Shown here: one piece after another, positions 50,092-58,234 of the stretch
Numbering within the stretch: position 1 is the first letter of the stretch
Layout: every line of letters begins with the position of its first letter
Assembly (NCBI GenBank): GCA_015075425.1
Contig: JABTUL010000004.1
Coordinates: 62,001-126,000, forward strand
Length of the DNA stretch: 64,000 nt
DNA from: Spirochaetales bacterium
Lineage (GTDB): Bacteria; Spirochaetota; Leptospiria; Leptospirales; Leptonemataceae
Reading direction: 5' to 3'
Notes under the pieces: generated by a model
What the model saw: the letters and a program-made list of their open reading frames with translations, nothing else
Database searches by the model: none
Told to the model about the DNA's origin: nothing
Program-made: the position numbers and the translations under genes

Positions 50092-51563
50092 AACGTTATC
50101 TTTGCCTGATTCTCCTGGCCACCTCACTGCCAGCACTATCTCTTTCTGATGAAACCATCGCCCGCAGCCTGGTTCAGGTGCGCGTGACCAAAGTGTTCTA
50201 CCAGCAGGCCCGGCCCTGGTTCAAGGATCAGGCGGAACCGTACACCATTACAGGGCTTGTGCTTCCAGGGGAGCGGATTTTAGTGCTGGCCCGTGATATT
50301 CGCAGCGCGCAAATTCTTGAAGTAACCAAGTTTTCCAGCTATGATCGCGCGCTGGCCACTGTGGTCATGGAAGATATCAATGCTAACCTGGCCCTGCTCA
50401 CGGTTACGGATCGCAACTTCTGGAAAGACTTAAGACCTGTGGAGCTGGCTGCAGAGAATGCCAGCCCTCTCTCGCGCGTCATGGCAGTGAAAATCGATGA
50501 TGCCTTTCGTGTCTATCGTGAGGAAGCCCGAATCATGGAAGTGATTCCGGCCGCAGACTACGGGTTTGCTTTCCTGCCTGTTGCCGTCTTTCGTACTTCT
50601 GAGCCTATTTTAAGTGGTGTCCTTTTTAAGGAGAATCAACTGGCCGGGTTTATTGGCTATGCCGATCGCGATAAAAAGGCGGAGGCGATTGGCGTGGACA
50701 CGATTCGGGCTTTTCTCTCCCGTCAGGGTCCTTCCTATCCCGGGTTTGTGGCTCAGGGATTGAATCTCGAGCCGCTTACCGATCCCGTTTTGCGATCCTA
50801 CTACAAATTGCCGGCTCATCGTTCCGGTGCTCTGGTGGTCCGGACCCTGCCCCACAGCAGTGCTCACGGCGTACTTCTCCGACAGGATATTCTTCTTTCT
50901 GTGGATGGCGTAAACCTGGACAACAGGGGGTTTTACCAGGACCCGCAAATCGGCAGGCAGCCGGCTCTCATGCTTTTTGCGCTGAAGGGATCCTCTCTGC
51001 GCTTACCGGGGGAAACGGTTCCCGTTGTGGTCTGGAGAGATGGCCGGGAACAGACTCTGAAAATGGTGCTGCGTTCCTATACCGGTCAGGCGGAACGGAT
51101 TCCCTGGCACGTAGCCGATCAGCCGGAATATGTGATAGAAAATGGTCTGGTTTTTCTGGAGCTGAGCATTCCCTACATCCGGGAGGTGTTGGGAGCTAAC
51201 TGGCAAAGTTCGCCCCATCACTTCAATTTCCTTGTCCGGGAAAAACGGTTTTATGACGACCAGGAGAAAGATCGGCCGGTGATTCTCGGTTCCGTCCTAC
51301 CCGATGAAAGCAACCGCAGTTATGAGAATTACGCCGGATCCGCGGTCGCGGAACTGGAAGGGCAGGCTGTGTTAGATCTGGCCGACTTCAAAAAACGCTT
51401 GGACAGTCTGGCCCGGGCGGGCAAACCCATGGCAAGTGTGATGCTTGCGGGGGGGCAAAAAGCCATTCTTTCCCTGAAAGACCGGCAGGGGATCAATGAT
51501 CGGATCCTTAAGCGCTACGGGATTGAGAAGCCCTTTCATTTGAAGCTCCGCCCGGACCGATAA
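50088..51563 (+). CDS. HtrA-like pseudoprotease (inactive paralogue)
   Basis: 491 residues with a signal peptide (LILLATSLPALSLS). It keeps the size and order of the upstream HtrA, including the PDZ region (SGALVVRTLPHSSAHG, RQDILLSVDGVNL) and the C-terminal part. The catalytic residues are lost: the NAHVV place reads VLARDI, the Asp place reads INANLALLTV, and the GNSGGP place reads SEPILSGVLF. I infer a non-catalytic partner, for example an adaptor or dominant subunit of the active protease. It overlaps the htrA gene by ATGA. Confidence 0.82.
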   Translation: MKRYLCLILLATSLPALSLSDETIARSLVQVRVTKVFYQQARPWFKDQAEPYTITGLVLPGERILVLARDIRSAQILEVTKFSSYDRALATVVMEDINANLALLTVTDRNFWKDLRPVELAAENASPLSRVMAVKIDDAFRVYREEARIMEVIPAADYGFAFLPVAVFRTSEPILSGVLFKENQLAGFIGYADRDKKAEAIGVDTIRAFLSRQGPSYPGFVAQGLNLEPLTDPVLRSYYKLPAHRSGALVVRTLPHSSAHGVLLRQDILLSVDGVNLDNRGFYQDPQIGRQPALMLFALKGSSLRLPGETVPVVVWRDGREQTLKMVLRSYTGQAERIPWHVADQPEYVIENGLVFLELSIPYIREVLGANWQSSPHHFNFLVREKRFYDDQEKDRPVILGSVLPDESNRSYENYAGSAVAELEGQAVLDLADFKKRLDSLARAGKPMASVMLAGGQKAILSLKDRQGINDRILKRYGIEKPFHLKLRPDR

Positions 51564-51597
51564 ATTACATACGTGGCCCTGCGCCGCCCGTATTTTT

Positions 51598-52527
51598 ATG
51601 GAAGAAACCGCAACGAGGATGGTCGATTTCGTGGACAGGCTCTGGACAAGCCCCAACCTGGGGCGGGCCTCAATCGTCCATAAAGAAAACAACATCCTGG
51701 CCTTTCTGCGCGAAAATCAGCCCCAGATCCGCTCTGTTCTCAAAAGGCCCGAGCTTTTTCCGGATAGAGACTGGGAGGAGGTTCTGCGTTTGTTTCTCGA
51801 AACTCTGGCTTTGCGAGTCATTGCAGCTCTGGAAGTCCGGGTGGATGCAGCTGTGGATCAAACCTTGCAGACGGATCTCCTGGCTCATTTTCAATCGGAT
51901 GGTCCTGTTTCAATCCGCCGCGATGATCTTAAAGCTATGATTCGTAGCCTTCTCCCGGGTAAGATTCTCCGCGATCAATACGCAGCCGTATTTGATGCCA
52001 TCAGCGGTCGTTTCTTTAGCCGATACGTCCCGGGGATTTTAAAAACACGGGGTGCTATCTACAATGAGCTGGTCCGGCGTGATCGCCTGATGAAACTGGA
52101 TCCATCTCTCCTTGCTGCTTATCTGGGCCTCGCCTCCCTTTTCCGTCCGCTATACTTTTTTTCGCCGGCCAACGATGACAGGAGCCTTTCGAGCGCAGCC
52201 ACGAATCAGGGCTTTGAGCAGGGTTTCTCTGATCTCATGAGCTGGCTGGGCAGTAAAGCGGGTCAGCTCCCGGAGCGTATTGTGCGACCGGGCCTCGAGA
52301 GTCAGCTGCGTGCTTATGATCACCCCGATCAAAGCGGTGCGGCCCGGCTTATTTCCATCATTGTATCCCGTGCGGCAGACTATGATCCCTACCAGAAAGT
52401 GGACAAGGGGGCTGAATCTCCCGATAAATCCTGGTTTAACATCCATCGCAGAAATGCTCGCTACTATGGCTTTGATGCGCTGTTTCTGGATGAACTCTAT
52501 CGAATTGCGAGCGAGGAAGGCTGGTAA
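51598..52527 (+). CDS. conserved hypothetical protein upstream of the VSD/HAMP gene
   Basis: 309 residues, soluble, largely helical, with no signal peptide. Blocks such as DWEEVLRLFLETLALRVIAAL and GFEQGFSDLMSWLGSKAG suggest a compact helical domain; a segment near residues 175-190 (LASLFRPLYFF) is hydrophobic but short. No family recognised. It overlaps the next gene by one base (TAATG), so the two proteins are made in equal amounts; a cytoplasmic partner of the membrane protein is inferred. Confidence 0.7.
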   Translation: MEETATRMVDFVDRLWTSPNLGRASIVHKENNILAFLRENQPQIRSVLKRPELFPDRDWEEVLRLFLETLALRVIAALEVRVDAAVDQTLQTDLLAHFQSDGPVSIRRDDLKAMIRSLLPGKILRDQYAAVFDAISGRFFSRYVPGILKTRGAIYNELVRRDRLMKLDPSLLAAYLGLASLFRPLYFFSPANDDRSLSSAATNQGFEQGFSDLMSWLGSKAGQLPERIVRPGLESQLRAYDHPDQSGAARLISIIVSRAADYDPYQKVDKGAESPDKSWFNIHRRNARYYGFDALFLDELYRIASEEGW

Positions 52528-53651
52528 TGGCTCTAAGAAAAAAGCAATCGCAGGATCATTTTCCCCTGCCTCTGGAATACCTGATTCTTATTGCCATAGT
52601 TCTTGTGGTCATCCATACCATCGTGGACGACCTGGCGCGCATCTACCACTGGCCGCATCGTCAAATTGTGATCCTGGCCATCATCGGTTTTGCCTTTGAT
52701 TTGTTTTTCTCCCTGGAGTTTGGGGCCCGGAGTTTCATCTCCTGGCGCGCCGGCAACTTCCGTCAGTATTTCTGGTATGAACGGGGTTGGGTGGATCTGC
52801 TGGCTTCTGTCCCGCTGCTCCTTTTAGTTTCCGGTCCGGCCATGATTCTCTATTTGAATCCAGAAATGGCCACGGAAGCTTCTACAAGTTTTCTGCATGT
52901 TCTCAAATCTGCCAAAGCGATACGGGTCACCCGTATTTTGCGTTTGATCCGGATTCTCAAGATTTTTGGTCGCATCCAGAATACCGATTCTGTGATGGCC
53001 AATCGTCATGTAGCTTCCATTGCCACGATCAGTGTGGTTAGCATTGTCCTTTGCCTCGTGACCGTGAGCGTGATTCCGGCCTTTCAGTATCATGACCTGG
53101 GAGCGCATCTAAAGGAGAGGAAGGCTGCTCTCGGGGCCTTGATAAAGGCGGGTGTATCGGAAGAGGCTTTGATTCGGACGATGCGTACGAGCCCCCACTA
53201 CCAGGACGTAATCCACCTTTCGAAAAACAACAATCTGCTTTATGAAAGCACTTCCCGGCATGAACTGCGCTGGACAGCTTATCCACGAGAACTGGATCTG
53301 GAGCAGGGTTACACGGTTTCTTTGAGTCATTACCAGGTAGATGCCCGTGAAGCTCGCTACAATCTCTTTGCCCTCTTTGTTATTTTGTTCCTCATTGGCG
53401 GCCTGATGTTTGTGTACACTGGACTTTTTGTGCGCGAGGTGGCGGATCCTGTATTTATCATGGATAAGGGGATGCGTTACTTTGACTATAACCTCGAGGT
53501 CCGCGTCCCGGATCACTGCGCTCAGGATGAAGTCTTTCAACTGGCTCGAGCTTACAACGCCCGCTGGCTGCCGCTCAAAAATCAGATCAATGATTTTCGT
53601 AAGCGTAAATCCGGCGGAAAATCGGTCTTGAGCGTGGACGACCTCCTGTAA
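52527..53651 (+). CDS. voltage-sensor-like (VSD) / periplasmic domain / HAMP-like membrane protein, copy 2
   Basis: 374 residues. Helices S1 (~17-35) and S2 (~47-68, with Asp58 and Glu64), S3 (ERGWVDLLASVPLLL, like the W-N-x-x-D-L segment of voltage-gated channels), and a textbook S4 at ~127-145 with basic residues at every third place (Lys127, Lys130, Arg133, Arg136, Arg139, Arg142, Lys145). No selectivity filter follows. A fifth helix, an extracytoplasmic segment of ~90 residues, a sixth helix (LFALFVILFLIGGLMFVYTG) and a HAMP-like tail (ADPVFIMDKGMRYFDY...DEVFQLARAYN) complete it. No kinase, cyclase or chemoreceptor domain is attached. Same plan as 34263-35348. Confidence 0.8.
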   Translation: MALRKKQSQDHFPLPLEYLILIAIVLVVIHTIVDDLARIYHWPHRQIVILAIIGFAFDLFFSLEFGARSFISWRAGNFRQYFWYERGWVDLLASVPLLLLVSGPAMILYLNPEMATEASTSFLHVLKSAKAIRVTRILRLIRILKIFGRIQNTDSVMANRHVASIATISVVSIVLCLVTVSVIPAFQYHDLGAHLKERKAALGALIKAGVSEEALIRTMRTSPHYQDVIHLSKNNNLLYESTSRHELRWTAYPRELDLEQGYTVSLSHYQVDAREARYNLFALFVILFLIGGLMFVYTGLFVREVADPVFIMDKGMRYFDYNLEVRVPDHCAQDEVFQLARAYNARWLPLKNQINDFRKRKSGGKSVLSVDDLL

Positions 53652-53662
53652 CTAAGGTCCCC

Positions 53663-54634
53663 ATGGGTTCTGTCCTTGATTATGTACTGCTTGTTCTGGG
53701 TTTTGTCCTGCTTATCAAGGGAGCCGACTTCCTGATTGATGGTGCCGTGGGCCTCGCCAGGCGGGTGGGTGTTTCAGATATCGTTGTTGGACTAACGGTG
53801 ATCGCCTTCGGGACCTCTTTACCGGAACTGGTGGTGAATGTCATGGCCAGCTTGCAGGGGAAGTCAGATTTGGCTGTGGGCAACGTCATCGGTTCCAATA
53901 CAGCCAACATACTTTTGATTCTGGGTGTATCCAGTCTTGTCAGACCGCTCAGCGTGCAAAGTAACACCATCTGGAAGGAAATTCCGTTTGCTCTGCTTGC
54001 CGTTATTGTCATGGGAGTTCTGGCCAATGATCGGCTGCTTGCTGGAGGATCGAGTGATAAGCTGGCTCTCTCTGACGGGATCGTTTTACTTGCATTTTTC
54101 ATCATCTTTTTGTTCTATGTTTTTGGTCTTGCGCAACAGGGAGCCATTGAGCTGGAAGATGTCCCTTCCGATGGGGCCATGTCGGTGTCCAGGATTGTGC
54201 TTCTGCTCCTCGCCGGCTTTGCTGGCATTATCCTCGGTGGAGACTGGATTGTTGACGGAGCGGTTACGCTGGGCCGGGATCTGGGCGTCAGTGAAGCCTT
54301 TATTGGTCTCACCGTGCTGGCACTGGGCACATCCCTTCCTGAGCTGGCTGCATCCGCTGCCGCTGCGCTTAAGGGTAAGGTGGATCTGGCTATCGGCAAT
54401 GTAGTCGGTTCTAATATTTTTAATATTTTTCTGGTTCTGGGAACATCCGCTACGATTTCAGCGATTGATTTTCACCCGGACCGTAATTTTGATGTCTTTG
54501 TTTCTGCCGGGGCCGCCCTGCTATTAATGCTTTCCGTGCTTTTTCCACAGAAGAATAAACTGGGACGGCTACCGGGAGTGGTTTTTCTGGGAAGTTACCT
54601 GGTTTATGTTTTCTTTGTTGTCGGACGCGGTTGA
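53663..54634 (+). CDS. calcium/sodium antiporter (CaCA family, YrbG-like)
   Basis: 323 residues, about ten membrane helices. The two inverted alpha repeats are clear: FGTSLPELVVNVMASLQGKSDLAV...NVIGSNTANILLILG at ~50-95 and LGTSLPELAASAAAALKGKV...NVVGSNIFNIFLVLG at ~215-260. These hold the ion-binding Glu (SLPE) residues. The protein should exchange Ca2+ for Na+ or H+ across the cytoplasmic membrane. It starts 11 bases after the VSD/HAMP gene, which ties the two together in one transcript. Confidence 0.95.
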   Translation: MGSVLDYVLLVLGFVLLIKGADFLIDGAVGLARRVGVSDIVVGLTVIAFGTSLPELVVNVMASLQGKSDLAVGNVIGSNTANILLILGVSSLVRPLSVQSNTIWKEIPFALLAVIVMGVLANDRLLAGGSSDKLALSDGIVLLAFFIIFLFYVFGLAQQGAIELEDVPSDGAMSVSRIVLLLLAGFAGIILGGDWIVDGAVTLGRDLGVSEAFIGLTVLALGTSLPELAASAAAALKGKVDLAIGNVVGSNIFNIFLVLGTSATISAIDFHPDRNFDVFVSAGAALLLMLSVLFPQKNKLGRLPGVVFLGSYLVYVFFVVGRG

Positions 54635-55974
54635 AGGCAGCCTTCAAGCGGTTCGTTCTTTTTGGCATCCTCTTCGTCTTTCTGGACCGGCTCTGTTTTG
54701 ACCTGCTTTTGTTTCGTATCCCTCCCGTAGCCGCCTGGGATACGCAGGGTAGATTTGAGCTGGAGCGTCAGCTCAGGTCTTTGCCGGACGCGCCCTCCTT
54801 TGTGGTGCTGGGCAGCTCCGTTGCCCGTTATGGTCTGCTGCCTGAGAATCAGACCATCATTCTGAGTCGGAACGGCTTAAACCCCTATGAGTTGCTGGCC
54901 TTAAGCGAAAGGCTGGATGTCCGTCCCGGGCTTTTCATTGTGCTTGTGCATCCGGTTGATTTTCGTCTGGAAAGAGCGGCCGTGCGCAAAAGAGAAGCCT
55001 TTCTGGATCTTTATGAATTGTCTTATGTTCGCGAAATCCATCCGTTAACCGCTTTATACGGTGCCCCGTATGAAAAACGGCCCGCTGCACTCCTTTCTTT
55101 TCTTTTGTCCTCCTATCGCTACGGTGGGATACTGCGTGAGTCTCTGGACACGGGTTCCTCCCTCTCGTACCGGAATTACCAGGGAATTGCACTGCGTGGA
55201 GTGAACCGACGGGGGTGGCTCGGTCCGCAGTTTTCCCTTGTCCTGTCCGGGCAGGCGCAGAAGACGGGCCTCATCCTCCAGCTCCCGCAACGAATTGGGG
55301 AGGAAGTCCGGCTTGAGCTATCAGCGGAGGACAACAAGCGCATTTATCCCCTTAAAAAGGGATGGCAGACGATTCCTTTAAACGACTGGCCGGCAGGGAC
55401 CGAACTGCGAGGCACATTTTCCCGTAGTTTCTCCGAGGATGGTGTCTTGCTGGTGGCTCGTTTGCCGCAATGGTTTGGTTTAACTTTTATAGAAAGATTC
55501 CAGGAGAAAAGTCGCCTGCGTATTCTCGAAGACGATCTCTTGATGAGCATGAACGCGGATCAGGTGGAGCGTTTTCACAAAGAGAGACAGGCGAGTCTGG
55601 ATGGCCCTGGTCGAGAGTATTTGCAGGCTCTGGCATTGCTGCGCCGGGACCTGGCTCGCGCGGAATTTGAAGAGGGGGAACCGACCTTTACGCTGTTCCG
55701 TCAGGCCATACGAAAGCTTCGCAAACAGGCGCCGGTGCTTGTCATCAATGTTCCGGAAAATCCGCTGAGTTTAGCGGCCTATGGCTCATCGCGTTGGTAC
55801 AGCGGATTTGTGGATTTTCTAAGAGAAGGAGCCTCCTGTTTTGCTGATGAAAGCCAGTTTCTGGAAGCCCGTTATTTTTATGATACGCACCATCTGAGTT
55901 ATGATGGTGCACGAAAATTCACGTCCCGCCTGTCGGACCTTCGTCAGGCATGCCTTCACGCAATCGGGCAATAG
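54631..55974 (+). CDS. SGNH-type (DUF1574-like) membrane-anchored protein, copy 4
   Basis: 447 residues from a TTG overlapping the antiporter stop (TTGA). An N-terminal membrane helix (FVLFGILFVFLDRLCF) is followed by FVVLGSSVARYGLL with the candidate nucleophile Ser. The end has FYDTHHLSYDGARK with the Asp-x-x-His pair. A middle region (~190-290) looks like an inserted beta-rich domain. It is a paralogue of the other three SGNH proteins, but its likely MBOAT partner (46612) is eight genes upstream in the same direction. It overlaps the convergent mqnD by 56 bases. Confidence 0.78.
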   Translation: MKAAFKRFVLFGILFVFLDRLCFDLLLFRIPPVAAWDTQGRFELERQLRSLPDAPSFVVLGSSVARYGLLPENQTIILSRNGLNPYELLALSERLDVRPGLFIVLVHPVDFRLERAAVRKREAFLDLYELSYVREIHPLTALYGAPYEKRPAALLSFLLSSYRYGGILRESLDTGSSLSYRNYQGIALRGVNRRGWLGPQFSLVLSGQAQKTGLILQLPQRIGEEVRLELSAEDNKRIYPLKKGWQTIPLNDWPAGTELRGTFSRSFSEDGVLLVARLPQWFGLTFIERFQEKSRLRILEDDLLMSMNADQVERFHKERQASLDGPGREYLQALALLRRDLARAEFEEGEPTFTLFRQAIRKLRKQAPVLVINVPENPLSLAAYGSSRWYSGFVDFLREGASCFADESQFLEARYFYDTHHLSYDGARKFTSRLSDLRQACLHAIGQ

Positions 55975-56710
55975 CTCGCCGTCCATCGGCACCCCAGTCC
56001 ATACTGTAAGTATTTACATATAAATCGATGTGCGCACGAATCACCTCATCGCTCAGAGATTGGGCATGAGATCGGATGAATGACCAGTCAGGCTCTTGCT
56101 GCCAGCCATCTTCGATGCTTCTGCGAATCCTCTGTTCCAGATCCTCCTTTTGATCCTGGCAATCTCTGCGCAGTGCTATGCAACCCAGAGGAATGGGTTG
56201 TCCGGTTTCTTCTTCCCACCAGCGTCCCAGGTCCACAAGCTCAATGAGTCCACGTTCTTTGTAGGTGAAGCGATCCTCATGAATGATCACTCCCCCAAGC
56301 GACGGATCTACGGCAACCGCCGGCATGATTTGATCGTAGCGCAGATTCTTGAGTGGCACCGGGCGATTCGCAGACCTCAGGTAGGCGGACGCAAGCAGCC
56401 TGGCTGTTGTGAGCGATCCAGGCGTCACTATGGCGCTGATGCTATCCAGGGACTGTCCCGGACTCACTATGAGCAGGGGACCACAGCCGCGCCCCATAGC
56501 ACCGCCAGCATCCAGCAAAATATAATCCTCTTCCAGCTTGAAGTAGGCGGCAAAGGAAAGCTTGGTAAGGGTGTAGCGCTTTTCTTTCAGGGCTATTTGA
56601 TTGAGTTCTTCCACGTCATGGAAATAAGGAGTCCAGCCCTGTGTTCTCAGGAAGTGGGAAAAAATAAAGGTATCATTGGGGCAGGGGGACAGTGCCAGGG
56701 AGCGGTTCAT
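55919..56710 (-). CDS. mqnD: 1,4-dihydroxy-6-naphthoate synthase
   Basis: 263 residues. MqnD acts late in the futalosine route to menaquinone, turning cyclic dehypoxanthinyl futalosine into dihydroxynaphthoate. It has the family start SLALSPCPNDTFIFSHF, then VEELNQIALKEKRYTLTKLSFAAY, GRGCGPLLIV, GSLTTARLL and VIIHEDRFTY, in the periplasmic-binding-protein-like fold. The 3' end overlaps the convergent SGNH gene by 56 bases. The start overlaps the stop of the MBL gene by four bases, so both are in one transcript. No other mqn gene is in the window. Confidence 0.93.
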   Translation of the reverse strand: MNRSLALSPCPNDTFIFSHFLRTQGWTPYFHDVEELNQIALKEKRYTLTKLSFAAYFKLEEDYILLDAGGAMGRGCGPLLIVSPGQSLDSISAIVTPGSLTTARLLASAYLRSANRPVPLKNLRYDQIMPAVAVDPSLGGVIIHEDRFTYKERGLIELVDLGRWWEEETGQPIPLGCIALRRDCQDQKEDLEQRIRRSIEDGWQQEPDWSFIRSHAQSLSDEVIRAHIDLYVNTYSMDWGADGRRAIARLREGMPDEGPTGGT

Positions 56711-57654
56711 TCGAGAGCGATTTGCATCCCTTCCCGACCCAGGTAGATATTCAGGTCCCGGACTCCCAGATTCTGACGATGCTCGATGGCTGCCATATAG
56801 TTCTGGTACAGCCGATCGTCAGGATAGGATGGCTCATGATGAGTAAGGATCAGATTCTTTACCTTCCATTTAACGGCGCAATTGACCGCCATGGTCTGGC
56901 TGGTGTGGCCCCAGTCGAATTTGTTGAAATGATCATCCAGGGTGTACTGTGCGTCCATGAGCAGAACATCGGCGGCGGAAAAAAAATCATCATAGGGGCT
57001 GCGGGATTCAATATCTGTGCCGGTAAATTCTGCATCAGTTGCAAAAATAAAGGATTTTTGATTTTCCAGGAACCGATAGGCCGTGCTGCCTCCTGGATGC
57101 CGGAGTTCAAATGTAGTAATGGTAAGCCCTTCACAGGAAAAGGAATCCTGGCCCAGGGTATGGAACTTCTTTTGCGACAGTGTTTGATGAAAGGGCATGG
57201 GAAAGAACAGGGGTTGCATCTGAGTGATCAGTCGGTCTTCCAGGTCCGGCACGGTGGCGATAAAAGTAATACGATTGCCGGGCACATAGAGCGGCTTAAA
57301 AAACGGCAGCCCCTGGATATGGTCCCAGTGCGTGTGCGTGAAAAATAAATAGAGCTCACCTTCCCCCTTTCCGCAAGGACCCTTCATGAGTTCATCACCC
57401 AGGGCAACGATTCCCGTACCAGCATCAACAATCAGATGAACACCGGGCCGCGGCTGGACCTCAATGCAGGTGGTATTTCCACCATAGATATAGCGGAGAT
57501 CGGGTGTCAGGGAGGTGAGAAAATCATCCACGCCTTCCCGGGTAAGCCCGGTAGCAATGGCGCGGTCCACGATTTCCTTGAGTCGCCGACTGTACTCAGC
57601 TTGCGTCAGGGGAGAGGGAATTGACCCGCGCACACCCCATAACTTAATTTTCAT
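56707..57654 (-). CDS. metallo-beta-lactamase-fold hydrolase
   Basis: 315 residues from the ATG at 57654, preceded by AGGGAG. A longer frame to 57696 runs into the tRNA and is rejected. The N-terminus MKIKLWGVRGSIPSP and the metal site FTHTHWDHIQG are typical of phosphodiesterase-like MBL proteins; later metal ligands are in FELRHPGG, FATDAEFTG, and LTHHEPSYPDDRL. A nuclease or cyclic-nucleotide phosphodiesterase activity is likely. Cytoplasmic. Confidence 0.88.
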   Translation of the reverse strand: MKIKLWGVRGSIPSPLTQAEYSRRLKEIVDRAIATGLTREGVDDFLTSLTPDLRYIYGGNTTCIEVQPRPGVHLIVDAGTGIVALGDELMKGPCGKGEGELYLFFTHTHWDHIQGLPFFKPLYVPGNRITFIATVPDLEDRLITQMQPLFFPMPFHQTLSQKKFHTLGQDSFSCEGLTITTFELRHPGGSTAYRFLENQKSFIFATDAEFTGTDIESRSPYDDFFSAADVLLMDAQYTLDDHFNKFDWGHTSQTMAVNCAVKWKVKNLILTHHEPSYPDDRLYQNYMAAIEHRQNLGVRDLNIYLGREGMQIALE

Positions 57655-57672
57655 GGTGCTCCCTGAAGTGTA

Positions 57673-57744
57673 TCGGGATGAGTGGACTTGAACCACCGAC
57701 CCCCGCGTCCCGAACGCGGTGCGCTACCACTGCGCTACATCCCG
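57673..57744 (-). tRNA. tRNA-Pro (anticodon CGG)
   Basis: 72 bases fold as a full cloverleaf: 7-bp acceptor stem CGGGATG/CATCCCG, D arm GCGC/GCGC, anticodon stem CCGCG/CGCGG around the loop TTCGGGA (anticodon CGG, reading CCG), T arm GGTGG/CCACT with TTCAAGT, discriminator A. CCA is not encoded. It lies 18 bases before the start of the MBL gene on the same strand. Confidence 0.95.
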
Positions 57745-57847
57745 AGGGTAAGACCCTGAGGAGTAGCGGTTTTCCTGGAAGATGCCCGGTCAAGGATAAA
57801 TACAAAGCATTGACCGGCCAGGGCCGAAAAAAAAACTGGTCGTGACT

Positions 57848-58195
57848 ATGCTGACGGTGGCCCAACTGGAAGAAAAATTCAGTCAATTGACGGATATAAC
57901 GGACCGTGTTGCTATGATCAACAGTCGCTACGACTCGGATCTGGACGGCGCTCTTACAGAAATGGAAGAATTCATTGAAGATGCCATGCAGTGGGATGTG
58001 GAGCAGCTCACAGCGGAAGCCCGCTTGAATTATTTAAGCCAGGTTTCCTTCCACCGTGAAGTCATTGCCGAAATCATTGCCGATGCCAGGCGCCTTTTGA
58101 TCGATGAACGCCGGGAGCAGGTAAAGCGGCTGGTCGCCTATCATAAGAATTTTAGCCGCTGGTGCAATAAGGTAGAAAAACTCTTCGCTGCCTGA
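57848..58195 (+). CDS. small conserved hypothetical protein
   Basis: 115 residues from the ATG at 57848; a GTG six bases earlier is possible. All-helical and acidic at the N-terminal half (LTVAQLEEKFSQLTDITDRVAMINSRYDSDLDGALTEMEEFIED), basic at the end (RREQVKRLVAYHKNFSRWCNKVEKLF). No family recognised. The stop codon lies inside the inverted repeat at 58191. Confidence 0.65.
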   Translation: MLTVAQLEEKFSQLTDITDRVAMINSRYDSDLDGALTEMEEFIEDAMQWDVEQLTAEARLNYLSQVSFHREVIAEIIADARRLLIDERREQVKRLVAYHKNFSRWCNKVEKLFAA

Positions 58196-58217
58196 AAAAA
58201 ACGCTTTTTTTTTCAGG
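58191..58217. terminator. inverted repeat, probable two-way terminator
   Basis: CCTGAAAAAAA (58191-58201) pairs with TTTTTTTCAGG around a very short loop, giving a hairpin with T nine in a row. It includes the stop codon of the gene at 57848 and lies 18 bases before the next gene. The A/T stem makes it weak. Confidence 0.45.
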
Positions 58218-58234
58218 TCCTTTGTTACTTTCGT

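Noticed and set aside
57655-57696. Longer N-terminus for the MBL hydrolase
   Set aside because: It would read through the 3' half of tRNA-Pro, while the ATG at 57654 has a good ribosome site and the family start MKIKLWGVRGS.
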